From the NCBI RefSeq assembly GCF_900176395.1, contig NZ_FWXL01000001.1:434001-498000 (forward strand): a stretch of DNA of 64,000 nucleotides. Reading direction: 5' to 3'. Below the pieces are notes generated by a model. It worked only from the letters and a program-made list of their open reading frames with translations. It was not told the DNA's origin and did no database searches. The translations under genes were made by a program, and so were the position numbers. Position 1 is the first letter of the stretch. Every line of letters starts with the position of its first letter. Positions 9,536 through 21,058 of this stretch are shown here, in pieces. The DNA comes from Novosphingobium sp. B1. GTDB taxonomy: Bacteria; Pseudomonadota; Alphaproteobacteria; Sphingomonadales; Sphingomonadaceae.

Positions 9536-9658
9536 TTACTGGATCACCAGGATGACCACGAAAACCAGCACACAAATTGCCGGCGTGGCCCACTTCACCA
9601 TGTTCACGAAACCTTCGTAGGTCGACTTAGCAGCCTTGATGTCGTTTGCCGGAGCCAT
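9536..9658 (-). CDS. aa3-type cytochrome c oxidase subunit IV (40 residues)
   Basis: A 40-residue open frame starting MAPANDIKAAKSTYEGF, followed by a single membrane helix (VKWATPAICVLVFVVILVI). The K..TYxGF(V) stretch before one transmembrane segment is the signature of the small bacterial aa3-type oxidase subunit IV. A good ribosome site, GGGGAAG, lies 4 nt before the ATG. It sits 19 nt upstream of pntAA and is probably cotranscribed with it. The oxidase core genes are not in the window, so the partner complex is inferred from the family. Confidence 0.82.
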   Translation of the reverse strand: MAPANDIKAAKSTYEGFVNMVKWATPAICVLVFVVILVIQ

Positions 9659-9823
9659 TTTCTTCCCCAAAAACCATGCGCCACCGGGGCGCGACATTCA
9701 TGCTCTAGCGCTCGCTGTCTGCACTCTCAAGTGTGGAGCAGTCGCATAGCGCTTAATCGGCTCTTTACCCTATCGCCTTAGAGCAAGGCTCCTGACGTAT
9801 TTGCGGGGGTCATAAAGGTAGAC

Positions 9824-11242
9824 ATGCAGGAGTCCGAACAGCGCCTTCTCATGCTGATCGATGACGAACCCGCCCAGTGCCGCCTGATTTCAGCGCTGGC
9901 ATCGCGGGAGGGATGGCGCACGATCATCGCGCGCGATTCGGAGAGTGCGATTGCCACGCTCGGTACGCGCCAGGGCATGCAGCTTGGCGCGATCATCCTC
10001 GACCAGTGGGTGCCGGGCGACGATGCCTGCGCCCTGATTGCCGAACTCAAGGCCCGCCGCCCCGCTCTGCCAATCCTCATGCTGACAACCAGCAGTTCGC
10101 CCCTCCTTGCCGTAGAGGCCATGCGCGCCGGGGCCACGGATTACCTCATCAAGCCGGTTGCTCCCGAGCGTTTGCTGCAGGCTCTGCGCAGTGCGACGTC
10201 ACGCGAGACCGACGCCAGCGAATTGCAGCCCCTGACCGAAAAGCTGGGCGCTCCACTCGACTTCGATTCGATGATCGGCGCAGCCCCAGCCTTCCGGGCG
10301 GCGCTTGCTGTTGCAGCCAAGGCCGCCCGCACCCACGGGAATATCCTGATCGAAGGCGAAAGCGGCACGGGCAAGGAAATGCTTGTGCGCGCCATGCACG
10401 CCGCAAGCCCGCGAAGCCGCAGCGCGTTGCGGACGATCAATGCCGGCGGCATTCCCGCCAACCAGATAGAATCGGCCTTGTTCGGCCACGAGAAGGGTGC
10501 CTTCGCCGGTGCGTTCGAACGGCACGTAGGCCTGCTCCAGCATGCTGATGGCGGCACGCTCGTGATCGACGAGGTCGATCGCCTGCCAGACAACGTTCAG
10601 GAACGCCTCGCTCGCTTCCTCGATCGTGGCGATGTCCAACCGATCGGCGCCCGCCACTCGTTCCGGGTCGACGTGCGGGTGATAGCCTGCGCCAACGCCG
10701 GTTTGCGAGATCTTGTCGAGACTGGGGATTTCCGGTCGGATCTGCATGCACTGCTCGCGCAGACCCAGGTGCACCTGCCCGCATTGCGCGAACGTCCTGC
10801 CGACATCCCGGCACTGGCCCGCCATTTCCTTGCCCGCATCGGAGAACAGCCCGGTCTTCGCCCGCTCGGGATCACCGACGGCGCACTGGCACTGCTTGCC
10901 GCCTATGACTGGCCCGGCAATGTCCGCCAATTGCAGGCCACCCTGTTCCGCGCCGCCGTGTTCTGTGATGGCGAAGCGCTGACGGCGCAGGATTTCCCGA
11001 GCCTTTCCAGCATGATCGGCGAAAGCAGCCGCCGCGCGCCCAGCGTCACCGACGGTGCCGGCATCACGCTGTTCGCTCCTGACGGCAACCTGCGCCCCCT
11101 CGAGGAAATCGAGGCCGACGTCATCCGCCTTGCCATCGGCCATTACCGCGGCCGCATGACCGAGGTTGCCCGGCGCCTCGGTATCGGGCGCTCCACCCTT
11201 TATCGCAAGCTTTCGGAACTGGGCATCGACAACGCCGCCTGA
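9824..11242 (+). CDS. NtrC-family response regulator with non-canonical GAFAGA loop
   Basis: 472 residues in three parts. A receiver domain (about 8-125) has acidic DDE at 13-15, phospho-acceptor D60 and K110. An AAA+ domain (about 148-380) has Walker A GESGTGKE (178-185) and Walker B LVIDE (246-250). A Fis-type helix-turn-helix lies at the C-terminus (MTEVARRLGIGRSTLYRKL). The sigma-54 contact loop is GAFAGA (225-230) instead of GAFTGA, so open-complex formation with sigma-54 is doubtful; it may act with another sigma factor. No histidine kinase gene is adjacent. An AAGGTA site precedes the ATG, and it diverges from the pnt operon. Confidence 0.88.
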   Translation: MQESEQRLLMLIDDEPAQCRLISALASREGWRTIIARDSESAIATLGTRQGMQLGAIILDQWVPGDDACALIAELKARRPALPILMLTTSSSPLLAVEAMRAGATDYLIKPVAPERLLQALRSATSRETDASELQPLTEKLGAPLDFDSMIGAAPAFRAALAVAAKAARTHGNILIEGESGTGKEMLVRAMHAASPRSRSALRTINAGGIPANQIESALFGHEKGAFAGAFERHVGLLQHADGGTLVIDEVDRLPDNVQERLARFLDRGDVQPIGARHSFRVDVRVIACANAGLRDLVETGDFRSDLHALLAQTQVHLPALRERPADIPALARHFLARIGEQPGLRPLGITDGALALLAAYDWPGNVRQLQATLFRAAVFCDGEALTAQDFPSLSSMIGESSRRAPSVTDGAGITLFAPDGNLRPLEEIEADVIRLAIGHYRGRMTEVARRLGIGRSTLYRKLSELGIDNAA

Positions 11243-11261
11243 CCCGCGCTAGCCTTTCGTC

Positions 11262-12029
11262 ATGATGGGAATGACGGAATTTGCAGGGCGGACCGCGCTC
11301 GTGACCGGAGCCGCTTCAGGCATCGGCGCCGCCAGTGCGAGATGGCTTGATGCGCAAGGCATCGGCGAACTCATTGTTATCGATCTGGATCGTCCGGCCC
11401 TCGACGAACTGAAGCTGTCGTGCCGCGTTTCCCCGGTCGGCGGTGACGTATCCGATCCTGCGCTCTGGAAACTCCTGGAGCGCGAAGGACGGGCCATCGA
11501 CTATGCCGTGCTCAACGCGGGCATAGCCTCCAACGGCGAAATCACCGATCTCGACATCGCCAGTTGGCGCAAAACGCTCGCCGTCAATCTTGATGGCATG
11601 TTCCTCTCCTTGCGCACTTCGCTTCGGGTGATGAAGAAGGCCGGCAAGGGAGCCGTCGTGCTCACCGCGTCAGTCTCGGGCATCAAGGCGGCGGCCGGCA
11701 CTGCTGCCTATTCGGCATCGAAGGCCGCAACCATCCAGCTTGCCAAGGTCGCTGCAGCCGAAGCCGCGCGATATGGCGTCAGGGTCAATGCCATTGCCCC
11801 GGGTGGCGTGGATACCGGCATCTGGGACCGTGCAGAATGGTTCGGAGCCCTCGTCGAACAGCATGGTGGCCGGGCCGAAGCTCTCGCGGCAATGGCGCGC
11901 GATGCAACACCGCTCGGACGTTTCGCCAGCGCAGAGGAGGTCGCCGCGCAGATCGGTTTCCTGCTTTCAGACGCTGCGGCAACCGTAACCGGCACGTGCC
12001 TCGTCAGCGACGGTGGCGTATCGCTCTAG
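11262..12029 (+). CDS. Short-chain dehydrogenase/reductase
   Basis: 255 residues, classical SDR. Cofactor loop TGAASGIG (residues 15-22), NAG motif at 86-88, catalytic S137 in LTASVSG, and Y150-x-x-x-K154 in AAYSASKAA. D41 in VIDLD after the second strand suggests NAD(H) preference. The C-terminus has the usual GTCLVSDGGVSL. The substrate is unknown. It follows the NtrC-like regulator by 19 nt, so the pair may be cotranscribed. Its TAG stop shares the sequence CTAG with the opposing folP stop. Confidence 0.9.
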   Translation: MMGMTEFAGRTALVTGAASGIGAASARWLDAQGIGELIVIDLDRPALDELKLSCRVSPVGGDVSDPALWKLLEREGRAIDYAVLNAGIASNGEITDLDIASWRKTLAVNLDGMFLSLRTSLRVMKKAGKGAVVLTASVSGIKAAAGTAAYSASKAATIQLAKVAAAEAARYGVRVNAIAPGGVDTGIWDRAEWFGALVEQHGGRAEALAAMARDATPLGRFASAEEVAAQIGFLLSDAAATVTGTCLVSDGGVSL

Positions 12030-13131
12030 GCCAGTTGGCTGAAGTCCGTCAGCGCCGCATCGCGTAGGCCCCGCCAGACATGCAGTGCTTGCACCGTCTC
12101 GGCAACGTCATGCACGCGCACCATCTGGCATCCCGCGTCCATCGCCTTGAGCGCCAGCATGACCGAGCCAGCCATGCGCTGGTGCGCAGGCGCCTCGTTC
12201 GAAAGCGCACCGATCATCCGCTTGCGGCTTGCGCCGAACAGGATCGGTTGGCCCAACGCGTGAAACATTGGCAGCGCATTGATCAGGGCAAGGTTCTCGG
12301 CGAGCGACTTGCCAAAGCCGATGCCCGGATCGAGCAGGATCCTGTCCCGTGCGATTCCCGCCGCCATTGCGGCATCGCGCCGTTCGCGCAGCGCGTCGAA
12401 GACATCCAGCACGACATCGGCATAGTCGCCATCGGCATGAAGATCCCCGTCACTGCCTGGCGCATGCATCAGGATCACTGGCGCACCGGATCGCGCAACG
12501 ATCTCGGCCGTGCGGGCATCGTGGCGCATTGCCGATACGTCGTTGACGATATGCGCTCCTGCGGCCAACGCGGCCTCGATCACCGTCGATCGCCTGCTGT
12601 CGATCGAGATGGCGGCGCCCGCAGCCGCCAGATTCTCGATCACCGGGACGACGCGCTTCACCTCGTCCCCTTCCCACACCGCGCCTGCGCCGGGCCGCGT
12701 CGATTCTCCGCCCACATCTATCAGCGCGGCCCCGGCTGAAAGCATCGCGTGCGCATGTTCCAACGCTGCATCGGGCTTGTCGAGGAACTTGCCGCCGTCA
12801 GAGAAGCTGTCAGGCGTCACATTCAGGATGCCCATGAGCTGCGGCTGGTCGAGCCGCAGCATGCGCTGACCGCAAGCGATTGGCGCGTGTGAGCGGCGCA
12901 AGTTGTCCCACTGCTCTGTCGCATCGGCGGCAAGTGCATCGGGAAGGCCGGCAATAGCCTCACGTGCCTCGGCTCCACCAAAGCGGCGTCGCGACACCAC
13001 TTTGGTGCCATCGCACACGAGCAGGCCGAAGCGGCTGGCATAGACCAGTCCTCCGCCCAGCCTGATCGCTTCGCCGTCCTCCGCCTGCGGACTGTCGGCC
13101 AGCGCGATTGGCCGGATATAGACGCTTGGCA

Positions 13132-13132
<1 letters not shown>
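12026..13132 (-). CDS. folP: Dihydropteroate synthase with N-terminal extension
   Basis: Condenses p-aminobenzoate with hydroxymethyl-dihydropterin diphosphate in folate synthesis. 368 residues. The catalytic core starts near residue 98 with LMGILNVTPDSFSDGG, followed by IDVGGESTRPGA, ISIDSRR, IVNDVSA and DPGIGFGKS. About 95 residues precede the core, more than the usual enzyme of about 280 residues; I do not recognise this part. The ATG at 13132 overlaps the ccrM TGA by 4 nt, so translation is coupled to ccrM. It ends tail to tail with the SDR gene. Confidence 0.93.
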
Positions 13133-14481
<1,349 letters not shown>

Positions 14482-15072
14482 TCAGAGCAACTGCAACTGC
14501 GCGACCGGAGCAAAGCTGCGCCGATGCAGCGGGGTCGGCCCATGTTCACGCAGCGCCGCAAGGTGTTCGGGCGTGCCATATCCTGCATTGCGCTCCCACC
14601 CGTAGTGCGGATGCTCCAGCGCCGCCTCGCGCATGATCCGGTCGCGGTGTTCCTTGGCGATGATCGAGGCGGCGGATATGCACGGCTCCAGCGCATCCCC
14701 GCCGACGATCGGCCGCGCCGGCCAGCACCATTCTGGCCGACGACCATGAGGCGTCAAGTTGCCGTCGACGAGCACCTCGCCCACGCCCTCGTCATGCGCA
14801 ATCTGATCGCACAACGCCTGCACTGCCAGCGTCATCGCCAGCATCGTCGCGCCGAAGATGTTGAGCCGGTCGATCTCCTCGGGCTCGACCACGCCAACCG
14901 CCCATCTGCACCGGCGCTTGATCTTCTCTTCCAGCTCCGCCCGCCGTGCCGCGCTCAGCTTCTTGGAATCGTCCAGCCCTGATGGCCGCGGCTTGCACAG
15001 CACCACGGCTGCCGCCACGACCGGCCCGGCCAAAGGCCCACGCCCCGCCTCGTCCACGCCAATGGTGACCAT
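14482..15072 (-). CDS. rnhB: Ribonuclease HII
   Basis: Cleaves the RNA strand of RNA-DNA hybrids and single ribonucleotides in DNA. 196 residues from [17 protein letters not shown], which carries the catalytic Asp-Glu pair. Further family marks are [12 protein letters not shown] near residue 125 (catalytic Asp) and [14 protein letters not shown]. The open frame continues upstream; [11 protein letters not shown] at 15111 is an alternative start 13 codons earlier. It lies upstream of ccrM with 207 nt between them, and diverges from the sugar dehydrogenase gene. Confidence 0.93.
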   Translation of the reverse strand: MVTIGVDEAGRGPLAGPVVAAAVVLCKPRPSGLDDSKKLSAARRAELEEKIKRRCRWAVGVVEPEEIDRLNIFGATMLAMTLAVQALCDQIAHDEGVGEVLVDGNLTPHGRRPEWCWPARPIVGGDALEPCISAASIIAKEHRDRIMREAALEHPHYGWERNAGYGTPEHLAALREHGPTPLHRRSFAPVAQLQLL

Positions 15073-15121
15073 GGACGAAAAGGAGGTGGCACAACTGGCG
15101 TCTGAGGGCATTGTGGCTTGC

Positions 15122-16255
15122 ATGACGAATCCGATCCTGCGCTCGCTATCGCCGCTCGCCTTGCTTCTCGCAAGCTGCGGCTCATCGATTTCCGCCCAAG
15201 GTGCCGATCCGGCCGCCGCTGGCATCGCGATCACCGACGTCGCCACCTTTGACGAGCCATGGGCGATGACCTTCCTGCCCGGCACCAGGATGGCACTGAT
15301 CACCGAGAAGAAGGGCAAGCTCAAGCTCTGGACCGAAGGCACGAGCAACGCCGTTGACGTCTCCGGCACGCCGACCGTCGATTACGGCGGACAGGGCGGC
15401 TTCGGCGACGTCGTAGCCGCACCCGATTTCGCTCAGAGCGGCATGGTCTATCTCAGCTGGGTCGAAGCGGGCGAAAGCGACACGCGCGGCGCAGTCGTCG
15501 CGCGGGCCAAACTGGTGATGGGCGACGCGCCGCGCCTCGAAGGCTTAAATGTGATCTGGCGGCAGTTCCCCAAGGTCACCGGCAAGGGCCACTTCTCGCA
15601 CCGCATCGCCTTCTCGCCAGACGGAAAGTACCTGTTCATCTCCTCGGGCGAGCGGCAGAAGTTCACCCCGGCACAGGACCTTGCGGTCAACCTCGGCAAG
15701 GTCATCCGCCTCCTGCCCGATGGCACCCCCGCTCCCGGCAATCCCTTTGCCGACAAGGGCGGCGTTTCGGCGCAAATCTGGTCCTACGGTCACCGCAACC
15801 TGCTCGGCCTCGCCTTCTCGCCCGACGGCCGCCTGTGGGACCTCGAACACGGCCCTGCCGGCGGTGACGAAATCAACCACGTCGAACCCGGCAAGAACTA
15901 CGGCTGGCCCTTGGTGTCAGACGGCGACCACTACGACGGCAAGCCGATTCCCCGCAACAAGACCCGCCCTGACCTCGCCCAGCCCGCGATCAGCTGGAAC
16001 CCCGTCATCGCGCCGGGCGACATGATCTTCTACACCGGCCAAGCCTTCCCCCAATGGCAAGGCCAGGCCCTGATCGCCGCCTTGGGCGCAGGCGGCATCG
16101 TCCGCGTGAAGATCGACGGCGAAAAGGCGACGGAACTGGAGCGCATAGACTTCGGCAACCGCATCCGCGAAATCGAGCAGGCCCCGGATGGCACGATCTA
16201 TGTGCTGGAGGATGGTGAAGGCGCGAAGTTAAGGCATGTGGTGCCGAAGGGGTGA
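15122..16255 (+). CDS. PQQ-dependent aldose sugar dehydrogenase-like lipoprotein
   Basis: 377 residues with a lipoprotein signal ([12 protein letters not shown], lipobox LASC at residues 16-19). The remainder is the six-bladed propeller of soluble PQQ glucose/sorbosone dehydrogenases (YliI/Asd type). Landmarks are [12 protein letters not shown] near residue 43, [19 protein letters not shown] near 155, [19 protein letters not shown] near 220, and [13 protein letters not shown]. It probably oxidises sugars at the outer face of the inner membrane or on the outer membrane. The start is set by the signal peptide; the frame is open further upstream across rnhB. Confidence 0.88.
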   Translation: MTNPILRSLSPLALLLASCGSSISAQGADPAAAGIAITDVATFDEPWAMTFLPGTRMALITEKKGKLKLWTEGTSNAVDVSGTPTVDYGGQGGFGDVVAAPDFAQSGMVYLSWVEAGESDTRGAVVARAKLVMGDAPRLEGLNVIWRQFPKVTGKGHFSHRIAFSPDGKYLFISSGERQKFTPAQDLAVNLGKVIRLLPDGTPAPGNPFADKGGVSAQIWSYGHRNLLGLAFSPDGRLWDLEHGPAGGDEINHVEPGKNYGWPLVSDGDHYDGKPIPRNKTRPDLAQPAISWNPVIAPGDMIFYTGQAFPQWQGQALIAALGAGGIVRVKIDGEKATELERIDFGNRIREIEQAPDGTIYVLEDGEGAKLRHVVPKG

Positions 16256-16332
16256 GCCAAACTAGCGCTGATCAGTTTTGTGTGAGAGCGGATGGCACAA
16301 CTAGCATGTCCTCTTTCGCCCATTTGCGAACG

Positions 16333-16641
16333 CTAGACACTTAACCGCGCTGGCTTCAACCACGCTAACAGCACCGCAAAGACACCTCCCACGAATGCAG
16401 AAATCGCGATCCAGCCTGCAATGAACGGCAAGGTAGGAGCGCAGTAATCGAAGCAAAACCTATTCGGTCCATTACCTACAGACCGACCTCCGAAAATGCC
16501 AACGAAGTGGTCCCAGTAGTCTCCTCCCCCCATGACCGCTGCGGTGATATAAAGCCGGATGATCCATGCTTGAATAATACCGGCAACAAGAGCGGCGCTA
16601 AAGAGGATCAGTGCTAGTAGGAGCCTTCTGTCTCGCCTCAA
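16333..16641 (-). CDS. Small membrane protein of unknown function
   Basis: 102 residues with two hydrophobic segments (about 7-32 and 70-94) and a middle loop containing GGDYWDHFVGIFGGRSVGN and two cysteines. It starts with TTG, but the ribosome site AGGGAGG lies 6 nt before it, which supports translation. It is less GC-rich in feel than its neighbours. No family is recognised. It lies alone between the sugar dehydrogenase and the autotransporter; about 75-100 nt on each side show nothing. Confidence 0.5.
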   Translation of the reverse strand: MRRDRRLLLALILFSAALVAGIIQAWIIRLYITAAVMGGGDYWDHFVGIFGGRSVGNGPNRFCFDYCAPTLPFIAGWIAISAFVGGVFAVLLAWLKPARLSV

Positions 16642-16740
16642 TCTATGCCTCCCTTACAGTGCCGATGATCAGGATAATCCAAACAACGTCCGGTTTCACC
16701 CACCGTCAGTCGCTTCGCCAAACAAGGATGGTGTCACTTC

Positions 16741-19101
16741 TCAAAACCCCCGCGACCACCTTACCGCAACCCCACCATCGTCCGGCGCACCCACAAAATG
16801 CCCCGGCTCCCGGCGGAAGAACACGCTGGCCGAGGCATCGCCGCCCCACAGCGCCGTCGCCCAGGCCAGTTCGGCATCAAGCTCCCGCCCCTTAGGCGCC
16901 AGCGACAGCGGCACGCGGGCGAAAGTGGCGCTTTGCGTCGCATAGTCCCACGCTACCGGCAGGTTCAGTTCCAACCCGCCGCGCTCAACCCGCAGCGGTT
17001 GCGAGACGCGCAAGGCCAGTCGGTCGCCACCCGCCAGCACGCCTTCGCGCGATAGATCTACGCTCCACGATGACGACACCAGTCGCGAACCACCGGTCGC
17101 CACCGCCCCACTGTCGATCCGCGTGAAGCCGAGGCTGCCAGTCGCGCCCAGCGCCCAGCCCTTCCCAAACCGCCAGCCAAGCCCCGGCGAAACAGTCGCC
17201 GTCGTCGCCCCACCGCCGCCCAGCGCATCGGCAAACCGCGCGCCCAGTACCGTGCGCTCCTCGCGCATCAGGCCGAGGCCAAGCCGCCAATCGAACGCCC
17301 CGCCCTGCCCGCCATCGAGCGCAAAGCCGATCTGCGTCATCCAGTCCTCGCGCCGTTCGCGCAAGGGATCGGGCCGCACCAGCACGCTGCGCTCCGCCGA
17401 AACCGTCAGGCCAAGCTTGCCCAACCGATAGCGCGCCGCCATCCCCGTCTCGGGCCGGGTGAAGAGCCCGCTCGCCATGCCCGCCACAAGAAACTGCGGT
17501 TCGTGCCGCTGCTGCAACCGCGCGGTGAGGCTGTCCGCGCTGACCTTCCAGCCCAGCGCCAGATCGAGGGACTTGTCGAGCCGCGTCACCACCGAAGATG
17601 CGAGGACTCGCGCCTGCGCCTGCTGTCCGGGCTCCAGCCGCATCGGCACGGCGCCGAAACGGCGATCCACCGTGAAGGCCAGTGCCACGGGGCCGGCATC
17701 GATCGCCAAGGGGCGCAAGCCGGTGCTGAGGCTGTCGTGCAGGACTGGCCTCAAGGCCGCACTACGCAAGCCTGCAGCCAGATCGAGGCGATAGGCGCGC
17801 TGATAGCCATCGAGCATTACGGTTCCGACCGAACTGCCGGTGATGGCGTCGCCCATGGCGGTGCTCGTGGCCCCGGCCAGAGTGCTCAGCGAGACCTGCG
17901 TCGCCGTCCCGGCAAGCGAGGTTGCCCCCTGCGGCGAAAAAGCGTTGGCGATGTCGAGGATGCCGCGTCCGTAGAGCGAATCCGTGCCAGCGGCACCGGC
18001 GTCGCGCGCGGTGCGCAGCAACAGGCTCACGATCTGTGCACCCGTCAGGTTTGGGAACGCTTGTGCCAGCAGCGCCACCGCGCCCGAGACCTGAGGCGCT
18101 GCAAAGCTGGTCCCGTTGACGACCGTGACGAACGTGCCTTGCGCGTTGGTGGTCGTCCTGATCTGGCTGCCGTCATAAACGCAGCAGATACCCTGCCCTT
18201 GCGCCATGATGACCGACGAGGCCAGCGTACCGGGCCGATTGCTGAAGTCCGAAAGCGTACCGTTCTCGTCAACCGAGCCAACGATGATCACGTTGCCCGG
18301 TGCGGCCTGCAGGACTGAAGCGGCAAGCGGATCTGGATTGTTGGGATCGACACCGGCTGCAGTGCTCTTGCCCTCGTTCCCTGCCGAGATGACCACGACA
18401 ACGCCGGCATTCGCTGCCCGGGCCACGGCATTGCGCAGGACTGCGTTGGCCGCGTCCCCGCCCAGAGACAGGTTGATGACGCGGGCCCCCGCATTCACGG
18501 CGGCATCAATGCCGGCAGCAATGTTGCTGTCGGAAAACGTGCAGCCGTCGCCGCTCGAGCAGGATCCGTCGGTGTCGGCCCGCAACATTTGGACAGTCGC
18601 GTTCCAGGCAATCCCGAGAATGCCGGAATTGTTGCGCGCTGCGGCAGCCACCAGGGCAACCTGGGTGCCGTGGTCATCGTCTGCGTTCGCCACCTGCCGT
18701 CCGGAGACGACGTCGCGCGAAGAGGCTGCGATCCGGCCGGCGAACTCTGTATTTGCAGTATCAATGCCGGAATCGACAATGCTGATGGTCACGCCCTTGC
18801 CGTCGGCGCCGGCCTGCCATGCGCTGATTGCACGATGCAAGGTCGGTCCGTCGGAGCGGCGATATTCGGCAGTGTCGAAATTGATCCCGGCCGGTGTCGC
18901 CGTTGGCGTCGGCGTCGGCGTAGGTGTGGGAGAAGGTGTCGGTGCCGGGGAAGGCGTCGGGGTTGGCGTCGGAGCTGGCGCCGGAGCGGGAGTTGGCGCA
19001 GGCGTGCTGGAAATGCCTCCGCCGCCGCATCCGGCAAGTGCCAGGCAACCGGCCAGAGCGGTAGCAGTTGTAAAACCGGCAGAAAGCCGCACGCTGGCCA
19101 T
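16741..19101 (-). CDS. Subtilase-family autotransporter with lipoprotein signal
   Basis: 786 residues. The N-terminus has lipobox motifs (ALAGC19 and LALAGC25 followed by four Gly), then a Pro-Thr/Ala repeat linker at about 33-70. A peptidase S8 domain follows with catalytic D110 (IVDSGID), H144 (DDDHGTQ) and Ser in [12 protein letters not shown] near residue 345. The last 280 or so residues look like an autotransporter beta-barrel ending in Phe (WSRGF). This layout resembles the lipid-anchored subtilases NalP and SphB1, which process surface proteins. The start at 19101 is preferred because AGGAGG lies 11 nt upstream; the open frame extends further. Confidence 0.87.
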   Translation of the reverse strand: MASVRLSAGFTTATALAGCLALAGCGGGGISSTPAPTPAPAPAPTPTPTPSPAPTPSPTPTPTPTPTATPAGINFDTAEYRRSDGPTLHRAISAWQAGADGKGVTISIVDSGIDTANTEFAGRIAASSRDVVSGRQVANADDDHGTQVALVAAAARNNSGILGIAWNATVQMLRADTDGSCSSGDGCTFSDSNIAAGIDAAVNAGARVINLSLGGDAANAVLRNAVARAANAGVVVVISAGNEGKSTAAGVDPNNPDPLAASVLQAAPGNVIIVGSVDENGTLSDFSNRPGTLASSVIMAQGQGICCVYDGSQIRTTTNAQGTFVTVVNGTSFAAPQVSGAVALLAQAFPNLTGAQIVSLLLRTARDAGAAGTDSLYGRGILDIANAFSPQGATSLAGTATQVSLSTLAGATSTAMGDAITGSSVGTVMLDGYQRAYRLDLAAGLRSAALRPVLHDSLSTGLRPLAIDAGPVALAFTVDRRFGAVPMRLEPGQQAQARVLASSVVTRLDKSLDLALGWKVSADSLTARLQQRHEPQFLVAGMASGLFTRPETGMAARYRLGKLGLTVSAERSVLVRPDPLRERREDWMTQIGFALDGGQGGAFDWRLGLGLMREERTVLGARFADALGGGGATTATVSPGLGWRFGKGWALGATGSLGFTRIDSGAVATGGSRLVSSSWSVDLSREGVLAGGDRLALRVSQPLRVERGGLELNLPVAWDYATQSATFARVPLSLAPKGRELDAELAWATALWGGDASASVFFRREPGHFVGAPDDGGVAVRWSRGF

Positions 19102-19193
19102 TATGCTTCTCGCCTCCTGTGGCATTCCCCAAACCTTGCTGATAACTGCCAGTCGGTAAATGTCGAATGACACAACCGTGCGAGGAAATCCCG

Positions 19194-19883
19194 ATGCCGT
19201 TCGATCCCACCATCGTGGATTGCTGGATCTTCGATCTCGACAATACACTCTATCCCCCCTCTACGCGGCTGTTCGATCAGATCGATCAGCGCATGGGGCA
19301 ATTCATTCAGGAATTGCTCGGCTGCGATGGCCAGGAGGCTCGCCGTGTGCAGAAGCTCTACTTCCACGATCACGGTACGACCCTTTCGGGCCTGATGCAT
19401 TATCATGCCACTGATCCGCACGAGTTCCTGGGCTTCGTGCACGATATCGACATGGCCCCGCTGGCCGCCGCGCCGCGTCTTGCAGACCGGCTGGCACGCC
19501 TGCCAGGGCGCAAGATTCTTTTCACGAATGGGGACGATGCCTATGCGGCCAAAGTGCTTGCCGCGCTTGACCTTGCGGGGAGCTTCGAGGCCGTGTGGGA
19601 CATCCACGCCATGGCTTATCGGCCCAAGCCCGAGCCTTCCGCCTATACCGGAATGATCGAGGCCTTCGCGATCCATCCAGACACCGCCGTTTTCGTCGAA
19701 GACATGGCCCGAAACCTCTCCCCGGCAAAGGCGCTGGGCATGCAGACCGTGTGGCTTGATCTCGGCACCGACTGGGGTGATCGCGCCAAGGACGACGGCG
19801 CGATCGATGTCATCGCCGACGACATCGTCGCTTGGCTAGATCATACGATTGCGAGCCTTGCCGAGGCGGCATCGCTGGGCTAG
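19194..19883 (+). CDS. Pyrimidine 5'-nucleotidase (HAD superfamily)
   Basis: 229 residues. HAD motif I is DLDNTLYPP near residue 14, motif II is LFTNGDD near 107, and motif III/IV runs from KPEPSAY to [10 protein letters not shown] near 165. DNTLYP and the overall layout match the SDT1/Phm8-like pyrimidine nucleotidases, which dephosphorylate UMP and CMP. The start MPFDPTIV is preferred since GAGGAAAT lies 6 nt before it; an ATG nine codons upstream lacks a site. It lies upstream of dapD with a 46-nt gap. Confidence 0.88.
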   Translation: MPFDPTIVDCWIFDLDNTLYPPSTRLFDQIDQRMGQFIQELLGCDGQEARRVQKLYFHDHGTTLSGLMHYHATDPHEFLGFVHDIDMAPLAAAPRLADRLARLPGRKILFTNGDDAYAAKVLAALDLAGSFEAVWDIHAMAYRPKPEPSAYTGMIEAFAIHPDTAVFVEDMARNLSPAKALGMQTVWLDLGTDWGDRAKDDGAIDVIADDIVAWLDHTIASLAEAASLG

Positions 19884-19929
19884 TCGCCACGCAATTTTGT
19901 TCCACGATGATCGCGCACGGAGACACAGC

Positions 19930-20766
19930 ATGACCGAACAGCTGCAAGCTGCCATCGAAGCCGCCTGGGAAGATCGCGCCAACGTCACCCCGGCCAGCGC
20001 TGCTGTGCGCGAAGTGGTCGAAGCAGCGCTCGAACTGCTTGACAGCGGCCAGGCACGCGCCGCCGAAAAGATCGGCGGCGAATGGCGCGTGAACCAGTGG
20101 CTCAAGAAGGCCGTGCTGCTCTCGTTCCGCCTCAATGACAATGCCGTGATCGAAGCCGGCTCGGGCGGTGCGCCTGCGTTCGACAAGGTGCCATCGAAGT
20201 TCGCCGGTTGGGGCGAGAACCGCTTCCGCGATGCCGGTTTTCGCGTCGTCCCCGGGGCGGTTGCCCGCAAGGGCGCCCACATCGCCAAGGGCGTGGTGCT
20301 GATGCCAAGCTTCGTCAACATCGGCGCATTCGTCGATGAAGGCACGATGGTCGATACCTGGGCAACGGTCGGCTCTTGCGCGCAGATCGGCAAGAACGTG
20401 CACATTTCCGGGGGCGCCGGCATTGGCGGCGTGCTCGAACCGCTTCAGGCTGGCCCGGTGATCATCGAGGACGGCGCGTTCATCGGTGCGCGTTCGGAAG
20501 TGGCCGAAGGCGTGATCGTCGGCGAAGGCGCGGTGCTGTCGATGGGCGTCTATCTCGGCGCTTCCACCAAGATCGTCGACCGTGCGACCGGCGAAGTCCA
20601 CATTGGTCGTGTACCACCCTATGCTGTCGTCGTCCCTGGTGCGATGCCTGGCAAGCCCCTGCCCGATGGCACCCCCGGCCCCTCGCTCTACTGCGCCGTG
20701 ATCGTCAAGACGGTCGATGCGCAGACCCGCAGCAAGACCGGCATCAACGAATTGCTTCGCGATTGA
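19930..20766 (+). CDS. dapD: 2,3,4,5-tetrahydropyridine-2,6-dicarboxylate N-succinyltransferase
   Basis: Succinylase branch of diaminopimelate and lysine synthesis, using succinyl-CoA. 278 residues. The C-terminal left-handed beta-helix is visible as hexapeptide repeats ([39 protein letters not shown]). Strongly conserved stretches are [30 protein letters not shown] and [16 protein letters not shown]. Normal length. Preceded by a nucleotidase gene. The 111 nt after it hold only the ribosome site of the next small gene. Confidence 0.97.
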   Translation: MTEQLQAAIEAAWEDRANVTPASAAVREVVEAALELLDSGQARAAEKIGGEWRVNQWLKKAVLLSFRLNDNAVIEAGSGGAPAFDKVPSKFAGWGENRFRDAGFRVVPGAVARKGAHIAKGVVLMPSFVNIGAFVDEGTMVDTWATVGSCAQIGKNVHISGGAGIGGVLEPLQAGPVIIEDGAFIGARSEVAEGVIVGEGAVLSMGVYLGASTKIVDRATGEVHIGRVPPYAVVVPGAMPGKPLPDGTPGPSLYCAVIVKTVDAQTRSKTGINELLRD

Positions 20767-20877
20767 TTCATCTGGTTTAATTCCGGTTCGGCCCCTGCCC
20801 CTCGGGACATGGGCCGGAACAGGGCGCTTTCCCGCGCGTAGAGTCGTCAAACACGGTCCTACCGAAGGAGAAGCGCC

Positions 20878-21036
20878 ATGGAACGACAGGGCGAAGAAAC
20901 ACACATTACCACCGAGGAAGTTCGCGGGGGCGAAGGTCTCAACGTGGTCCGCTGGGTCCTGCTGATCAGCCTGATCCTCGCGATCGGCGCATTGACGGTT
21001 ATCTGGGTAACCGGGGCCTTGACCACGCCCCAATAA
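20878..21036 (+). CDS. 52-residue single-pass membrane protein of unknown function
   Basis: A short frame MERQGEETHITTEEVRGG... followed by one membrane helix (VVRWVLLISLILAIGALTVIW) and a short tail. A strong ribosome site, GAAGGAG, lies 7 nt before the ATG. The acidic N-terminus followed by a single helix is the layout of many small inner-membrane proteins. No family is recognised. The next gene starts 22 nt downstream, so they may form a transcript. Confidence 0.65.
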   Translation: MERQGEETHITTEEVRGGEGLNVVRWVLLISLILAIGALTVIWVTGALTTPQ

Positions 21037-21058
21037 GACCTGCACGAAAGGGGGCGGC

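Noticed and set aside
14858..15121. 88-codon N-terminal extension of the PQQ sugar dehydrogenase
   Set aside because: It runs across rnhB on the other strand, and the lipoprotein signal begins at 15122.
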